From Halocaridina rubra (lineage: Eukaryota > Arthropoda > Malacostraca > Decapoda > Atyidae), in the NCBI GenBank assembly GCA_037179515.1, contig JAXCGZ010021072.1, forward strand, positions 21,618 to 85,617: a stretch of DNA of 64,000 bases. Reading direction: 5' to 3'. Position 1 is the first letter of the stretch; every line of letters begins with the position of its first letter. The notes beneath the pieces were generated by a model. That model made no database searches. It was not told where the DNA came from and was given only the letters and a program-made list of their open reading frames with translations. The position numbers and the translations under genes are program-made. Below are positions 17,621 to 31,600 of this stretch, in pieces.

Positions 17621-18649
17621 CTAGATGTTCCATTATCTATCATCTCTCTATCCATACTAGAAATTCTGTATAAAACCTAAATAGAAACTTATCTCTCTAT
17701 ATATATTCTGTGAAAGGCAAAAAATAAATATGAAACTATTTTTGTCCCTAACCCCCCCAGCCAATGGTCAGGGGAGAGGTGGTAAAGGGTCTCTGGGGGT
17801 TGTTGGAGGAGAAGTGGTTCTTAGAAGCTTGAAGCGAAAATTCAAGGATTTTTAGACCCTTGTAATAAACCTGGATGATAAAATTTGGAATATGGATAGA
17901 TAAATTAAAAAGAATGAAACACTTAGAGTGGCAATAAATTCATTGGAGGAATCAAATAAGGAAAAGGGCACGAGAAAAAAGAACATGAAAAACGAATAAA
18001 AAAGCTGGAAAGGGAAAAGAGTAGATTAGGTGTCGTAAGTATATGAGTCATGCTGAAGTCAGGACCTGAAATCTGAACCGAGTTCTGAAGGGAAACAAGT
18101 GGGGCTGGAGATCAAGGGTGAAACTGAATACTCTCCCGTTATTTTTCTGGGCACTGTCAATATTTATGGTAGGTGACAAAAAGATATATGGCTGGATCCA
18201 TGGGCCTTAGCACCTGGGCGTCAAGTGCCTCTGGATGTTAAGAGGGGCCAAGGGGTCAGCTATTCCCACCACCACAAGACAAAAACATTTGACCCATACG
18301 TATGTACATGCCCCTGTAGAGATACCCAACAGGCCTGTTGAAATAGCTCCTCCCAAAAGAGGAAGAACTCCCCTTTGGTTCTGGGAGCCTATTGACTGAT
18401 CTGTCCAAGCTGACACGCCCTGCCCTTTGGGTCCTTCAAGAACACCCGATGCAGTCAGACACAGAGAGTTTTAGTTAGAACTTTCCCCGTGGCATGAATA
18501 GATCTCAGTTTTGATTGTCATAAGGGAAGGGGGCACTGAGGCGTCGGATACGTTGTACTCTTAAATAAACTTAGTTTAAATGAACCACCGCTTGTCTGTT
18601 CTTACCTTGTACACTTCTGGTAAAACTTGTAACGTAGTGATTAGCACTA
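17621..18649. other. Unassigned; 18190-18650 possibly part of a solo LTR
   Basis: The left part is unassigned. The right part is GC-richer than its surroundings. It holds an AATAAA (near 18563) shortly followed by 'aaccaccgcttgtctgttcttacc', and then directly the start of a LINE copy. That order resembles the R-U5 end of an LTR, but I found no second LTR, primer site or coding domain. Confidence 0.25.
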
Positions 18650-21600
18650 CAATTTAGGAACCAGAATTTCTAAACAAGAAGATAACAAACAATTGAATGA
18701 GGACCCGAATGACATAAATGGTAGTTCAAAGCTCTCTTATGAGAGAGACGAGATTGCAGCAAGGAATGTCTACATAAAGGAAAACACCAAACAGTTTAGA
18801 AAAGAGTTTCAGGAGCTAAATACAGAACATGATGCCATGAAAACTTCCTTTGCAGATGCAAGAAAGGGAAATGTGGCAGTAAAAAAAGCTGAGATGGTGG
18901 TGGCATTGCAAAAAATACAAACTGTTGACTATAAAGACACATTATTAGAAAAAATATAAGATGTGATGGAAAGGGATAATCAACTGATTAAACAGGCACT
19001 TGATAAAGAGAAGACAGTGGTAATCTCAGGCAAAAGTGAATCCCAGGAGTCAACATGGCAGGGGAGACTTGAACAAAATAAGGTAGGGTATTAGATCTGA
19101 TAAGGGAGTTTGGAGTAGTATGTGGTTCAGAGAATATTGTAAACATTCACCAACTTGATAAATATTCCAGGGAGGGAAAGGCAACACCAACGAAAGTAAC
19201 CTTTGAGAGAGGGTACACATGTAGAGAAATACTGATGAGAAAAATAAAACTAAAAGACCTTCAAGAATTCAAAACAGTGTTTTTTAGTCCATACATAACA
19301 CAGGAATAGATGCAAAGGATCAAAAACTTATTGCAAGAGGCTAGAAAGTTAAATGATGGAAGAAATGAAGAAGAGAAGAAAAATTCTGTTTTAAAGTTCT
19401 TCTAGACAAAGGGGGGGATAAAGAAGATAATGATAGCAGATCAGGGGATGGGGCTTAATTAAGATTGCTGTACACTAATGCTGGAGGGGAAGCTGGTAAG
19501 GCAGTAGAATAAAGGATAGGATTTGCAACAGTAAGGTAGATATAGTAGCGGTTAAAGAGATTACGTTACATGAGGACGTAAAGAGTGTCACAGTTTTTCC
19601 TAAGGGCTTCAGAATATTAAGGGTTGAAAGATTTGAGAGAACTGAAGCAGGGATAGCACTGCTCACAAAGGAAAGATTTAAGGTTGAGGAAATAAACTTT
19701 GATATAGAAAGTGAGTTCAAGGAATTTCTTGTTGCTCACATAAATACTGAGTCAGAGAGCATTATAATAACTGTTGTAAATAAATCACCAAGGAACTAAC
19801 ATAGGCTAGAAGTTTGAGGAAAGTCATATAGGTACTATTAAAGTCTTAAACTCATATGTTAGCATTGCATGGGAGAGAAAATGTAGGATTTTGATTATGG
19901 GAGATTTTAATCATAGAGAGATAGATTGGATAAATCTTGACTCACACAGTGGGGAGGACTCATTCGGGGCAAAATTCCTAGATTGCATACAAGGGAATTT
20001 CCTACACCAACATGTATTGGAATCAACGAGGGCCAGGGGTGGGGATGTGCCATAGCTGCTTGATTCACAGATATATTGTTGGATATTGAATAAATAGTGA
20101 CCAATGTGTTTTGTAGACAGAGTATATAATTGAAGATGTTCTGCCTGAAAGCAGAGGCGATGAGGACACAAGGAGGAACTATCCAAAAGGAGATTACATC
20201 ACTCTTAATGAATTTTTGCTATTATTGACTGGAGGACCTTATTCAACAACAAATCTGTATATGAAATGTACATCTTTTGTGAGGAATATGGGAAGATAGT
20301 AGATTGTCTCATACCTTCCACCAAAATAAGAGTTATACATGCCAGAGAGAAATGGTTCAGTAATGAGTATTAGAAAGCTAAGGAGTAGAGAGACAACTGC
20401 TGGAAAAGTCATAGGAGGAGAAAAAGCAGACTTATAAAAGAGCAAGAAAGGATCACCTATGTAAAGGAAGAGAGGCAGAGAGAGAGACTATTAATGGGAT
20501 ATCACCAGGAAGGCTAGAGAAAATCCAAAACTTTTCCACAACTTTATCAGAGGAAAACTGAAGGTCAAAGAACAGGTTTTAAAGCTAAAGAGAGTGGATA
20601 GAAGCATCACTGAAATGAATGACATGATATGTGAGGAATTGAACACAGAGTTTCAGTCAGTATTAACAGTAGAAAATACCCCACCCCTCAGCTTGCAGAG
20701 ATAGGAGCTCATGGACTGGTATTAGAGAACATCATCTTTTCAGCCACAGAGGTATGCAGAACCCTGATGGAGTTTGATGCCCATAATGCTACAGGTCCTG
20801 ATGATATATCCCCTTATGTACTTATGAAATGCACTAAATCAATATTGGAAGAACTAAGTATCATATTTAAAAAGTCACTGGAGTCAGGGGAGATTCCAAG
20901 ATGCTTGAAACAAGCAAACATGGTACCTATCTTCAAAAAGGAAAGTAGGGATACAGCTCTAAACTATAGAACTGTTTCCTTGACCAGGATTGTTTGCAAA
21001 GTTATGGAGATATTATTAATAAAACACATATCTCTTCACTTGGAATCCTTCAACTTTTAGTCAATGGGACAACATGGCTTCAGAGTAGGAAGACCAACAG
21101 TAACAAACTTATTAGAATCTTATGATGAGGTAAGCTGAATTTTACAGGAAAGAGAGGGCTGGGCTGATTGCATATTCCTAGACTTCCGGAAAGCATTTGA
21201 CACATTCCCACATGAAATACTTATTAAGAAGTTGCAAGGAATGGCAAGAATAGGTGGAAATGTCTTCGAAAAGATAAAAACTTACTCAGAAGTAAGCAAA
21301 CAGAGGGTTAAAGTAAGAAATTCAGTGTCTGAATGGAGAAGGGTTAGTAGTGGAGTTCCAAAATGTTCAGTTTAGGGACACTTTTGTTCCTTTTATATGT
21401 AAATGACCTACCAGAGGCTGTAAATTCATTCATGAATATGTTTGCAGATAATGCAAAGATTGTGAAGAAAGTAAAAAACGAGAACAATGGTAGAGAACTT
21501 CAGGAAAACCTAAATAGTCTGCATAAGTGGTCAGGAAAGTGGCGAATGAAATTCAATACTTCTAAATGTAAAGTAATGAAAATGGGTATAAGTTCAAGAA

Positions 21601-22315
21601 GGCCAAAGCTTGACTACGCAATGACAGGGTGCAGAACTTTAAGAAACAGAGAATGAAAGAGATCTAGGAGTAAACATACTGTCAGATTTGTCTCCATAAA
21701 TGCATATAAATGGCATAGTAATGGCAGTATATGCTTTCTTAGCAAATGTAAGGGTAGCCTTCAGGCATATGGACAAGGAAATGTTCAGAAATATTCATGT
21801 GACCTATTTGAGGCTAAATCTTGAATATGCAGCCCCCTTTTGACATCCACACTTGAAAAACCATGTAGTTATGCTAGAAGAAGTTCAAAGACATGCCACG
21901 AAATTGATGCCAGAAATATGCAATCACAGTTATGAGGATAGGCTGAGGGAATTAGACTTAACATCACTTGAAGGTAGAAGAATGAGGGGAGAAATGGTGA
22001 CGGTTTTTAAATTCTTTCATGCTTATGACAGAGTGGATAGGTATCGATATTTTGATATGGCTGTCATTAGAACTAGACATCATAGTTTGAAGCTTCGTAA
22101 GAAAACTTCTTTGCAGGATGTAAGAAAGTACTCTTAGTGGAAAAGTAATTCATAATTGGAACTGGATAAGCGAGGAGGTAGATAATGCTAACCGAATCCA
22201 CAATTTGAAGGATTAGTATGATAAGTATCACGAAGTACAAAATGGAACTGACCAGGAGATGGGAAGCTACGAGCTTGGGCTCTTTCCCCCGTAAGCACAA
22301 TGAGGTAATTACTCC
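18650..22315 (+). mobile_element. CR1-like LINE, longest copy, inactive
   Basis: Domains in order: an ORF1-like charged coiled-coil segment (18693-18959), APE endonuclease (from about 19455; LRLLYTNAGGEAGKAVE, then a DPN-like MGDFNHREIDW near 19895), linker (20280-20590), RT palm (20767-21060 FDAHNATGPDDISPYVL ... PIFKKESRDTALNYR; 21363-21656 LLYVNDLPEAVNSFMNMFADN), and thumb/C-terminus (21670-22137). The 3' end is CACAATGAGGTAATTA. The catalytic FADD is FADN here (near 21443), and several frameshifts and stops occur, so this copy cannot be active. Confidence 0.87.
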
Positions 22316-22547
22316 GAATTTTATTATTGAGGTTTGTTACAAGGTTTCAAGGTCTTAGACTATTTGTTTCAAGCTCCTAAGGGCTAGTCCACCTTTTACT
22401 ACTTTCAGGGATCGTCTATCGCTCCTCCCCTGATCATTGGATGGTTGGGATGGTTTTGTCTTGGTGCTTTGGGTCTCACTGAAAACAGAATAAAGAAAAA
22501 GTTTTTATATACCTTCACACAGAATTACTATATCATAAGACAGAATA

Positions 22548-24018
22548 TGTGATCGCGGAAGTGCAGAGTGGTTTTAGGAGAGGTTGAGGTTGTATAGATC
22601 AGATTTTTATAGTTAGGCAGTTATGTGAGAAATATTTAGCAAAGGGTAAGGATGTGTATTTTGCATTTTTGGATCTGGAGAAACCATATGATAGAGTTGA
22701 TAGAGAGGCTATGTGGAATGTTTTGAGATTATATGGAATCAATGGTAAATTGTTGCATGCAGTGAAGAGTTTGTATGAGGGCAGTAGAGCTTGTGTTAGG
22801 GTAGGGAATGAAGTGAGTGAGTGGTTTCCAGTGAGTGTGGGACTGAGACAGGGATGTGTGATGTCACCATGGCTGTTCAATTTGTATATTGATGGAGTTG
22901 TAAGAGAGGTGAATGAGCGAGTGCATGGTCAAGGTTTGAGAATGGTAGATGGGGATGATAACGAGTGGGAGCTGAATCAGTTGCTGTTTGCAGATGATAC
23001 TGTGGTGGTGGCAGATTCAGAGGAAAAGCTGTGTCAGTTAGTGTCAGAATCTGGAATGGTGTGTGAGAGAAGGAAGTTGCGAGTGAATGTGGGAAAGAGT
23101 AAGGTTATGAAGTGTACAAGAAATGAGGATGGCGCTGGATTGAATGTTATGTTGAATGGAGAGACACTTGAGGAGATTAATCAGTTTAAGTATTTAGGCT
23201 CGGTTATAGCTGCAAATGGTGGAGTGGAAGCAGATGTGTGTCACAGAGTGAATGAAGGATGTAAAGTGTTGGGTGCATTGAAAGGAGTGATGAAGAATAG
23301 AGGGTTGGAAATGAATGTTAAGAAAGTTTTGTATGAGAAAGTGGTTGTGCCAACTGTTATGTATGGATCAGAGTTATGGGGTATGAAAGCAAGTGAGAGA
23401 CGGAAACTAAATGTGTTTGAGATGAAATGCCTGAGGAGTATGATTGGTGTATCTTGGTTGGATAGGGTTAGGAATGAAGTGGTGAGATCAAGAACAGGTG
23501 TGAGGAGAGAAATTGCAGCCAGAGTAGATATGAATGTTCTGAGATGGTTTGGCCATGTGGAAAGGATGGATGATGAAAAGCTGCTGAAAAAGGTGATGAA
23601 TGCGAAAGTTGATGGGAGAAATGCTAGAGGGAGGCCTAGGTTTGGATGGATGGATGGAGTAAGGAGAACCCTGAATGATAGGAGGATGGATGTGAGGGAA
23701 GCAAGCGAGCGTGCTAGGAATAGGAATGAGTGGTGAGCGATTGTGACGCAGCTCTGATGGGCATCTGGTGTTACCACGGGGCTGCATCTTACAGAGGTAG
23801 CCTTTGGTAGGGGCAGTAGGAGGAGTTGGCAGTTGTGAAGCGACACAGGTTGTGGAAGAGCCGGGAGGATGGGCTGTGGCACTCCAGCAGTGCCATCTGA
23901 ACGGTCGCTAGCTCCCTCGTCATTGCCCATAGAGCAAAGTAATCCCCCTATTTGTTTTCCTTTCTTGATGTCGGCTACCCCCCAATTAAAGGGTGAAACA
24001 GCCAAGGTAGATAGATAG
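22548..24018 (+). mobile_element. RTE-like LINE, 5' truncated, with a long open RT frame
   Basis: The open frame 22654-23736 (360 codons) carries reverse transcriptase motifs: FLDLEKPYDRVDREAMW, GLRQGCVMSPWLFNLYIDG, the catalytic LLFADDTVVVADS, INQFKYLGSVI, and the C-terminal LRWFGHVERMDDEKLLKKV and RGRPRFGWMDGV blocks. The same frame continues upstream to about 22548 (EVQSGFRRG, CIDQIFIVRQLCEKYLAKGKD) with a single TGA at about 22583. The endonuclease is missing. A 3' untranslated region of about 280 bp ends in (GATA)n at 24005-24018, a typical LINE microsatellite tail. The RTE label rests on the 'RWFGHVERM' C-terminus. Its own start codon is not visible. Confidence 0.85.
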
Positions 24019-24440
24019 ATTATGAGTACTAATTTTGTTACTTGATTAATATCTTCAGTGAAACATTTCCTGGTAACACACATCCTAACTTTAAATTTGA
24101 CTTTGGTGATAAAAACAAAAACACAAAACAAAAACTCACACGAAGAAAAGCTTGAATATGCAAATGAGGGGAAAAAAAACTTGATGCTTTGAGCACCTGT
24201 TTCTGCCATGTATTCTTTTTAACTGCTAAACCGAGAATTTCTAAAGAAAAACAAATCAGTTTTAAGTAAGATATGTTATCACAGTATCAGAATTTAAATC
24301 TTACTTGCTTTCAACGAAAGTTCATTAAAGGAGAAAAGAAAGGAAAAAAAAAAAAAAAACCAGCCATGCTACTTGGCAATTCAACAAATGCTGACAGGTC
24401 TTTTTTCATAATTATTTAATTATATATTATTTTATTGCTC

Positions 24441-24472
24441 CGGCTTTACGTCACGGACTCCCTTTTCTACCA
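24441..24472 (-). mobile_element. SINE tail fragment
   Basis: CTTTACGTCACGGACTCCC matches the 3' tail of the tRNA-derived SINE. The rest of the element is absent. Confidence 0.6.
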
Positions 24473-25975
24473 TTTTATAATAATTTAACTATTAAACTAA
24501 CCTTTATTGGAAGGATAGTGTTTTAACAAGGTACGGAATCGCAGATTCAGATTAATAGAAGCTATAAAAGCTCCCCCAAATCACAAAGAATTTGGTAATG
24601 TGATGGATTCATCGGTGGCAACTCTTCTATACTTCCTTCATATATTAAATATGACATGTTTATTTAGGGGTGTAGTTTGTCGAACAATAGGGTAATGAAA
24701 TAAGATGAAATATTATGCCTAGAATAGATATAGAAAGAGAAGAATGATTTAAATTTAATATACAAAGATATTGTTACCTGCTACATAGCCAAAGCACTTT
24801 AATAATATATAACAATGTTGACAATTTTAATTTACTATATTAAATGTGTATGTGTAACAGATATCTTGCGCTTTCTGTATTAAACTTGTTTATTTGTTTA
24901 CCAATTTCTTTTACATATTTCCAGTTTCATGATAAATATAATATATGTGTATTTTTTCTATTCATATGGATATTATTTTAAAAAATATTCAATAAATACA
25001 CACTCAAAATAAAATTTTATAATTACTTACTCACAACATGGAAGAATAATGTAAAAAATATTTATGTTAAAGTCTATTATAAGCCGGATTTATGGATAAA
25101 CATATACCCATGCGTTTTAGATAATTTTGTAAGTTTATGTAGCACTAGGTAGTCTCTTATATTTTTCCTGTATTTGTTTTAAAGACTATTAATAATTGTA
25201 GAATAGGTAAGCCCATTTGTGTTTCTAGAGATTTAATGTATCTAAATTACTGCTGTGTCGAAAATATTGTTTTTAGTTCTCGTCATGTGTTGGCTGAAAA
25301 TATCACACCATATATCTTCTCGTGTTTATGTCATCTATTGCTTGATCTTGGAGTTCATCTGATATTCATTAAAGAACCTATGGTCTATAAAATGTTTGGT
25401 TAAGAATTGTTTTATGCACCCCTTCAATATTTGGACTTAATTAGTTTTATCTGATAAGTTTCGATGTTTTGAATATGATAATTTCTTTTCTCGAAAATAA
25501 TTTTTTGTGTTATGCCCGATGTTATAGGGCGGCATTGGGTACTTAATAACCAGATTTAACTATCCTAACAGGTTAGCTATGGGTACTTTAGTAAACAAAG
25601 AACAATCTTTAGAACTAAACAGCAGCACATTTGGAGTTACATCAGGTACCCATATATAATCTGTTGGCTATTATGTGAATTGCCTAAAAATCTTGTTTTA
25701 CACCTCATTCACCTTTATGTTAATAAGCATAGCTTATTAAGATATATTGTCACAGAATCGTTTTCATTAAATTTCTTAATTTTTAGAAGGCTGACAGACC
25801 ATTATTATTTTGGTCATGATTATATTGTAAAAACAATTTTGTCTTTTATGTTTCTTCATTCTTTACATGTGAGCCCCGACGCCGGGATAGAGAAAATATT
25901 GAACTATAGAAAAACAAAATGGTATATTTTTGGAAGAGGGGATTATAAGTGTCGAAAATACACATATTTGGTGTG

Positions 25976-25992
25976 ACCTAACCTAACCTAAA
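25976..25992 (+). repeat. Short interstitial AACCT array
   Basis: Three tandem CCTAA units, the arthropod telomere motif. A second three-unit array lies at 26306-26320. Both sit inside a dispersed repeat block, not at a chromosome end. Confidence 0.6.
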
Positions 25993-26093
25993 TTAATTGG
26001 TAGATTTTTAGAAAAGTGGATTATACACAAAGAAGTGTAAAAAGAACCCAAAAAACATGGGGTTATTTTAGAAGAGGGGAACAAGGAAATATG

Positions 26094-26247
26094 GAGGACG
26101 CATTCCCCTAGGTGAGGTGAGGTTAGCATGCACCAAAAATGTGTTTTTCGACACTTTCCTTTGTAATCCCCTCATAAAAAAAATTACCAAAAACATTTTT
26201 GGTGCATCCTAACCTCACCTCTCCTCACCTAGGGGAATGCATCCTCC
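26094..26247. repeat. Foldback (inverted repeat) element
   Basis: Left arm 26094-26141 (CATTCCCCTAGGTGAGGTGA core) and right arm 26194-26247 (its inverse, with a small insertion) are separated by about 50 bp. The arms contain the CCTAGGTGAGG motif and end in the phrase 'gcaccaaaaatg'. Confidence 0.8.
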
Positions 26248-27469
26248 CCAGCTGGGGGCTTATAAAAAAGCCATATTCCATTAATCCCTATAACTAAAAT
26301 AATACAACCTAACCTAACCTCACTTGGGGGATCACGTCCTCCATGGTCGGGGGCTTTATTTATATAAAAAAGCCATATTCCATTAACCCCCATAACTAAA
26401 ATAAGTTTTTAGAATAGGGGATTAAAAAAGCCATATTCCATTAATCCCCATAAGTAAAATAATGCCTAAAATACTTGTTTCCTTAATTGGTTGTTAAATA
26501 ATTGTTTCCATGCTGCAAAACTTATATTCTAGAAACCATCACGTATAGACAGAAATATTGCTTTGAGTTTTAAAAATATCTTATTATCCCCCATTTCCAG
26601 GGTGTCAAAGTTTAGTCAAGACAAAGAGTACTAAGCATCAGTTTATTTTTTGAATACGAAAATACCTTATGCAATATTATATACTGTAGAGATTGTGACA
26701 CGTACTATTTTTATCAGACTAGTAAAACTTTAGATTTTTCATTCATATTTGTAAAGCTTTCAGTGCCTTATTCCAGCATTATTCTGATTGAAATAACCTT
26801 ATTGACTAGAACAATGTCCCTGTCTCGGTATGGAGTACAGTAGTGACATTCTTACCAGAAGCTTCGTGGGATCTGCAATTATTAACTTAAATCAAGCTTA
26901 GAAATATTGATAGGAGTCATGGTTTGTTTGTCATGGAGCCTATAACATTAAGTGTACTTTATACCAGTTTGGTAAAAGTAAGATTTGAAATTACTTCATA
27001 TTATTTATTCCTACTGTTAGAAAACGAGTTTTATGATTATAAGTGATAGTTTTCTTGTAATAACTGTGTTGTTGCTAATATAATATTTGCTATTATTATT
27101 AGTATGGCCATTTTATTTTATTATTATTATTGTTATTATTATTATTATTATTTGACCTAAATATTAATTTTCTTCGAAATCTGCTTATCAAGTTTTCTCA
27201 ATTTAAACCTAGCTTGATTTGACCCCAAACTCATTTTACACATACCTGTCATCCACTTTTAATATTGTTTATCTTTTGTACTGCACATGCTTCATTTGAT
27301 CATTATGTCCATTGTCCCTCAAATCTTACATTCCCTCTGACCTTAAACTGAATCTATTGGTCTACTGTTGCCAATTATTAATATCCATGATTTAGTTGCT
27401 TATCATTCTCTTTCATTGTTTCACTTAATATATATACTGCTTCTCTAAGCTCTGTAAATCAGTTACCTT

Positions 27470-27700
<231 letters not shown>

Positions 27701-27702
<2 letters not shown>

Positions 27703-27729
27703 AAGGAAAAGCCCACTAAATAAAACAAC

Positions 27730-27794
<65 letters not shown>

Positions 27795-27905
27795 TAATTA
27801 TTAATTTCGTGACCTAAACTGGTCACCTTCTCAAAGTACAATTGCACAAAAGTACATGGTACTTTGAGAAGGTGACCAGTTTAGGTCACGAAACTAATAA
27901 GTACT

Positions 27906-27973
<68 letters not shown>

Positions 27974-28013
27974 TATTTATTTTCGTTGTTTTATTTAATG
28001 GGCTTTTCCTTCC
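27701..28013. repeat. Large palindrome containing two (TA)n arrays
   Basis: The outer arms GGAAGGAAAAGCC (27701) and its inverse (ending 28013) are followed inwards by (TA)n on both sides. Then come inner arms of about 35 bp that match perfectly (TTTCGTGACCTAAACTGG at 27805 and its inverse ending near 27893). The loop is about 20 bp near 27840-27858. It is probably a foldback transposon or hairpin MITE. It lies about 0.5 kb upstream of the bystin start codon. Confidence 0.88.
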
Positions 28014-28041
28014 ATTTTAGACTGTGTTAACAGTTCAGTGT

Positions 28042-28419
<378 letters not shown>

Positions 28420-28481
<62 letters not shown>
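28420..28481. repeat. (TA)n microsatellite
   Basis: About 60 bp, ending 20 bp before a splice acceptor upstream of the bystin start. Confidence 0.95.
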
Positions 28482-28486
<5 letters not shown>

Positions 28487-28525
28487 GTACATTACTTTCA
28501 GGTGGCATTGAGTGTATAATTCATA

Positions 28526-28672
28526 ATGGGCAAGAAAAAAACGAAGAGACTAAAAGTATTGGGTGGAAAAGTCAAAATACCTGGACCACTTGCTGAGCAG
28601 CTTGAGAAAGATGAAGTTGCACAACCAACCCAAAGAGCCAAAGTTAGAGGTCAAAGTAAAGAGGATGATGAG
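28526..28672 (+). CDS. BYSL: Bystin coding exon 1 (residues 1-49)
   Basis: ATG at 28526 begins [15 protein letters not shown]. The donor GTGAGT follows 28672 (phase 0). Confidence 0.92.
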
Positions 28673-31600
28673 GTGAGTCAGTGTATATAAGTATACTTTT
28701 CTTTAAAACTGATATTGCTTTGAAGCCATAGAGGATGGGAGATACAATTGGTGAGTCTTAAAGGAAAACATTATGAAATTATTTATCCACTTGATAGTTT
28801 CAAATTATCATAAGGATAGTCTGTGTTGTATGTGTAAGTGCTATGAGAATATGCTTAGCTTTCTGTTAGTTGTAACCAGTAATTATTTTATATGCCCAAG
28901 CAAGTATCTTCTAGATAGGCTGTCATTGAAGCTGGTTTGAGAACTTCTGTTACAAGTTAAGAGATAAAAAAAAAGTATTTGAAGTAGTAATTGCCTTCTC
29001 TGGTAATTATTATCTTCAAAATGCAGTTACTACCAGCTCAAGTGTCTCTTCTTCCTGTGTACTAGAGCTGCATGCATTATTATTTAACTCTTCTTTAAAG
29101 TTGCACTCTGTATGTCATGCTTATTGATTAAGTTGAATTATATTTAGCTTGTATTCTAGATATTTGCTTTTACATTTTTTCAGTTCATTGAGGGTCATAT
29201 GGGAAGAAACATCTTGAAGCAGTCTAAGGCACAACTGCAAGAAATTCAGATGGAAACAGAAGGGTTTTCAATACAAGAGAATGAGTTTCCAGCTTTAGGG
29301 GCTCGGAGACAACGTCCTCAAAGGTATGACCAAACAGTTTAATGTCCACTTATGAGCAGTGCAATCTTGAAAGTAAACTAGCAAACGGTATCAATAGAAG
29401 CTGTCTCATTATTATTGTACGTTTAAATTTTATCATTCAAATTCTAAAACAAAAAGTAAATGCAATTAAGAACTATCAGTTTGAGTGGAAAATTAATTTT
29501 TGTATTTTAGGCCAGCACCAATCTTGTTAAAGTCTAAAAAGTACAGTGAAGAAGAAGAAGAAACTAGTGAAGAAGAGCCAGAAGATATTGATGAAACAGA
29601 AACTGCCACCCCTTTAAGTTGTGATAAAGCTGTTAAAGATTTTGAGGATGAACTGGTAAGCTCAGGTCCAATATGTTTTGTATGAGAATATGGAAATTTC
29701 TTAGTAATTACTGACTTTACTGGAGCTCATACTGTTAAGGAGAAAGTAAACAAAAGTTGAATTAATATTCATGGATGAACATTGGAAGAGGTAAGAGCAG
29801 TAATTATTTTTTGGCATAGTTTTGATGTATATTCAATGAAGGGGGAAATAAGAGAGCATAAAGGTACAAGTTTAACTCGAAAACTAGGAAGAAAGTATAG
29901 AATATTGTTCCCAGCTCACATTTAAATTACTTAGACTCTTGTATGATATTAAATAGAGAAGCATATACCGCCTTTGAGAATTAATTATCATGAGGAGAAT
30001 ATATATTGTAGTAAGAGCTAACAGGGAAAGTAATTATATTTATTTTAAAAGTTTAAGATGGCAGACTGTTGTATAAACACTGAAGATGACATCTTGTAGT
30101 GGCTTATGTATTGCAAGAATGGTTGAAACTGATTTGTTAAGGTTTATTTTATGATCAAGATCCTAATGGATATAAGTATTAGACTACTAACCAGGTAGAA
30201 TGATCGGGTGAAAAATGTTTATTAGGAAGAGAAAACATTATAGAGTGAAGAGCAAATATGTAAGAAGGGCATTCTGAAGTGAGGTGTAGAAATATTGCCC
30301 ACCTGTGCTTCACAAGTTGTAATAGGCTCTTATACAGGATTGGGAGGCAATCTTTACTTCCCTGCTCTAGATTATTCAGTCTTGAATTATATCATGAAAA
30401 TAATTCTTGTTTATAGTTAAATAAACAAATATAAATAATAGTGGAATATTGCGAGACTGTGTCAAGAAAATTTTCCTCTGCCTAGTGCTTAGGAAAAAAA
30501 TGCTATCCTCATTGGTCTTGTGTATGATTGTGGGCAGCTGAAAGAGATAGGTAAGTGGGGATTGCCAGACTTCCCCTCTAAATATATTTTCTTATTGCAT
30601 ATGAATGTTGAAGAACTGAAGGAGGATATGCTATAGTTCCTTCTCTCTAAAGTTTTATGTTTCTTTCTCTGGGATATGGTGTCTTGTAATTTTTTTTTTC
30701 CAAAGGATATTCCATAGCCAAATTAATCTCTCTGGGCATCATCAACTCTTAACAAAATAAGTAAGACAGAATGGCTTTGTCTGACCCCCCTCATTTCTAG
30801 CCTTTTTAGGCAACTCTTACATGCTGAGAATATGAGAGTAGAATTTTCTCCTTTAATGCTAAATATATCCCTTTAAATGATTTATTTCAAAATGCAGGCT
30901 ATATGAGTTTTATCTTGCATGTTGTAAGAGGTGACTATTAGGATGAGTATCAGACGTTTGAAAGTAATAGATGTTAATCTTTATCTCACTTGCTTATGAG
31001 GAAATTACCATTATGACTCCTATGATGGATGACATGACCAAGGTAAACCAGGGCGAACTGAGTCTTGGTTTTGAGTTTGCTGAAGGCTTATTCTTACACA
31101 ACAGATGAATTGCTGTCTTGTGACGTCTGTAGCCCATTTTTAATTAGCTCTTAAGCATTCTGTATCTATGTCATCCCTTTTGTAAGTAACAAATGCTTCT
31201 CTGTTTTGCAGATTGGACTACTCACATGAACTTTTTGCACCTAGCTATGAATTTCATTATCGCACACAATAAAAGAACATTTTTACGCAAGATGCTAATT
31301 ATATAATATTTATAAGCAATGCTGTGTACATTTCATTGATTACTTTTGTTTTAGGGAATAACAGAAGATGACCACAAGATTCTCGAACACTTCATGAAGA
31401 AAGATGCTGCACCTCAGAAAAAGCTGGCAGATCTTTTTAGAGATAAAATCACTGAAAAACAAACTGAAATCCAGTCTCAGGTGGATGCCAATAGTAAGTA
31501 TAGTATTTAGCTTATACTAATTATGTTTTGTTGGTGCACGAAATGTAATTTTATTTTGTTTGTGTGAGCCAGTTTGCACATTTTCAGCTTTCGAGCTGTA

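Noticed and set aside
18190..18650. A defined LTR retrotransposon
   Set aside because: A polyadenylation-like signal and a GC-richer block are suggestive, but no paired LTR, primer-binding site, or gag/pol domain was found.
22654..23736. Host gene for a 360-residue protein
   Set aside because: It has reverse transcriptase motifs, a LINE-type C-terminus and a (GATA)n tail, so it is a retrotransposon.
23241..24209. 322-codon minus-strand open frame
   Set aside because: It is antisense to the RTE-like reverse transcriptase, whose motifs on the plus strand are unmistakable. The minus frame is a codon-bias shadow.
25976..26320. Telomere or chromosome end
   Set aside because: Only three CCTAA units occur at each place, inside a dispersed repeat block with ordinary sequence on both sides.
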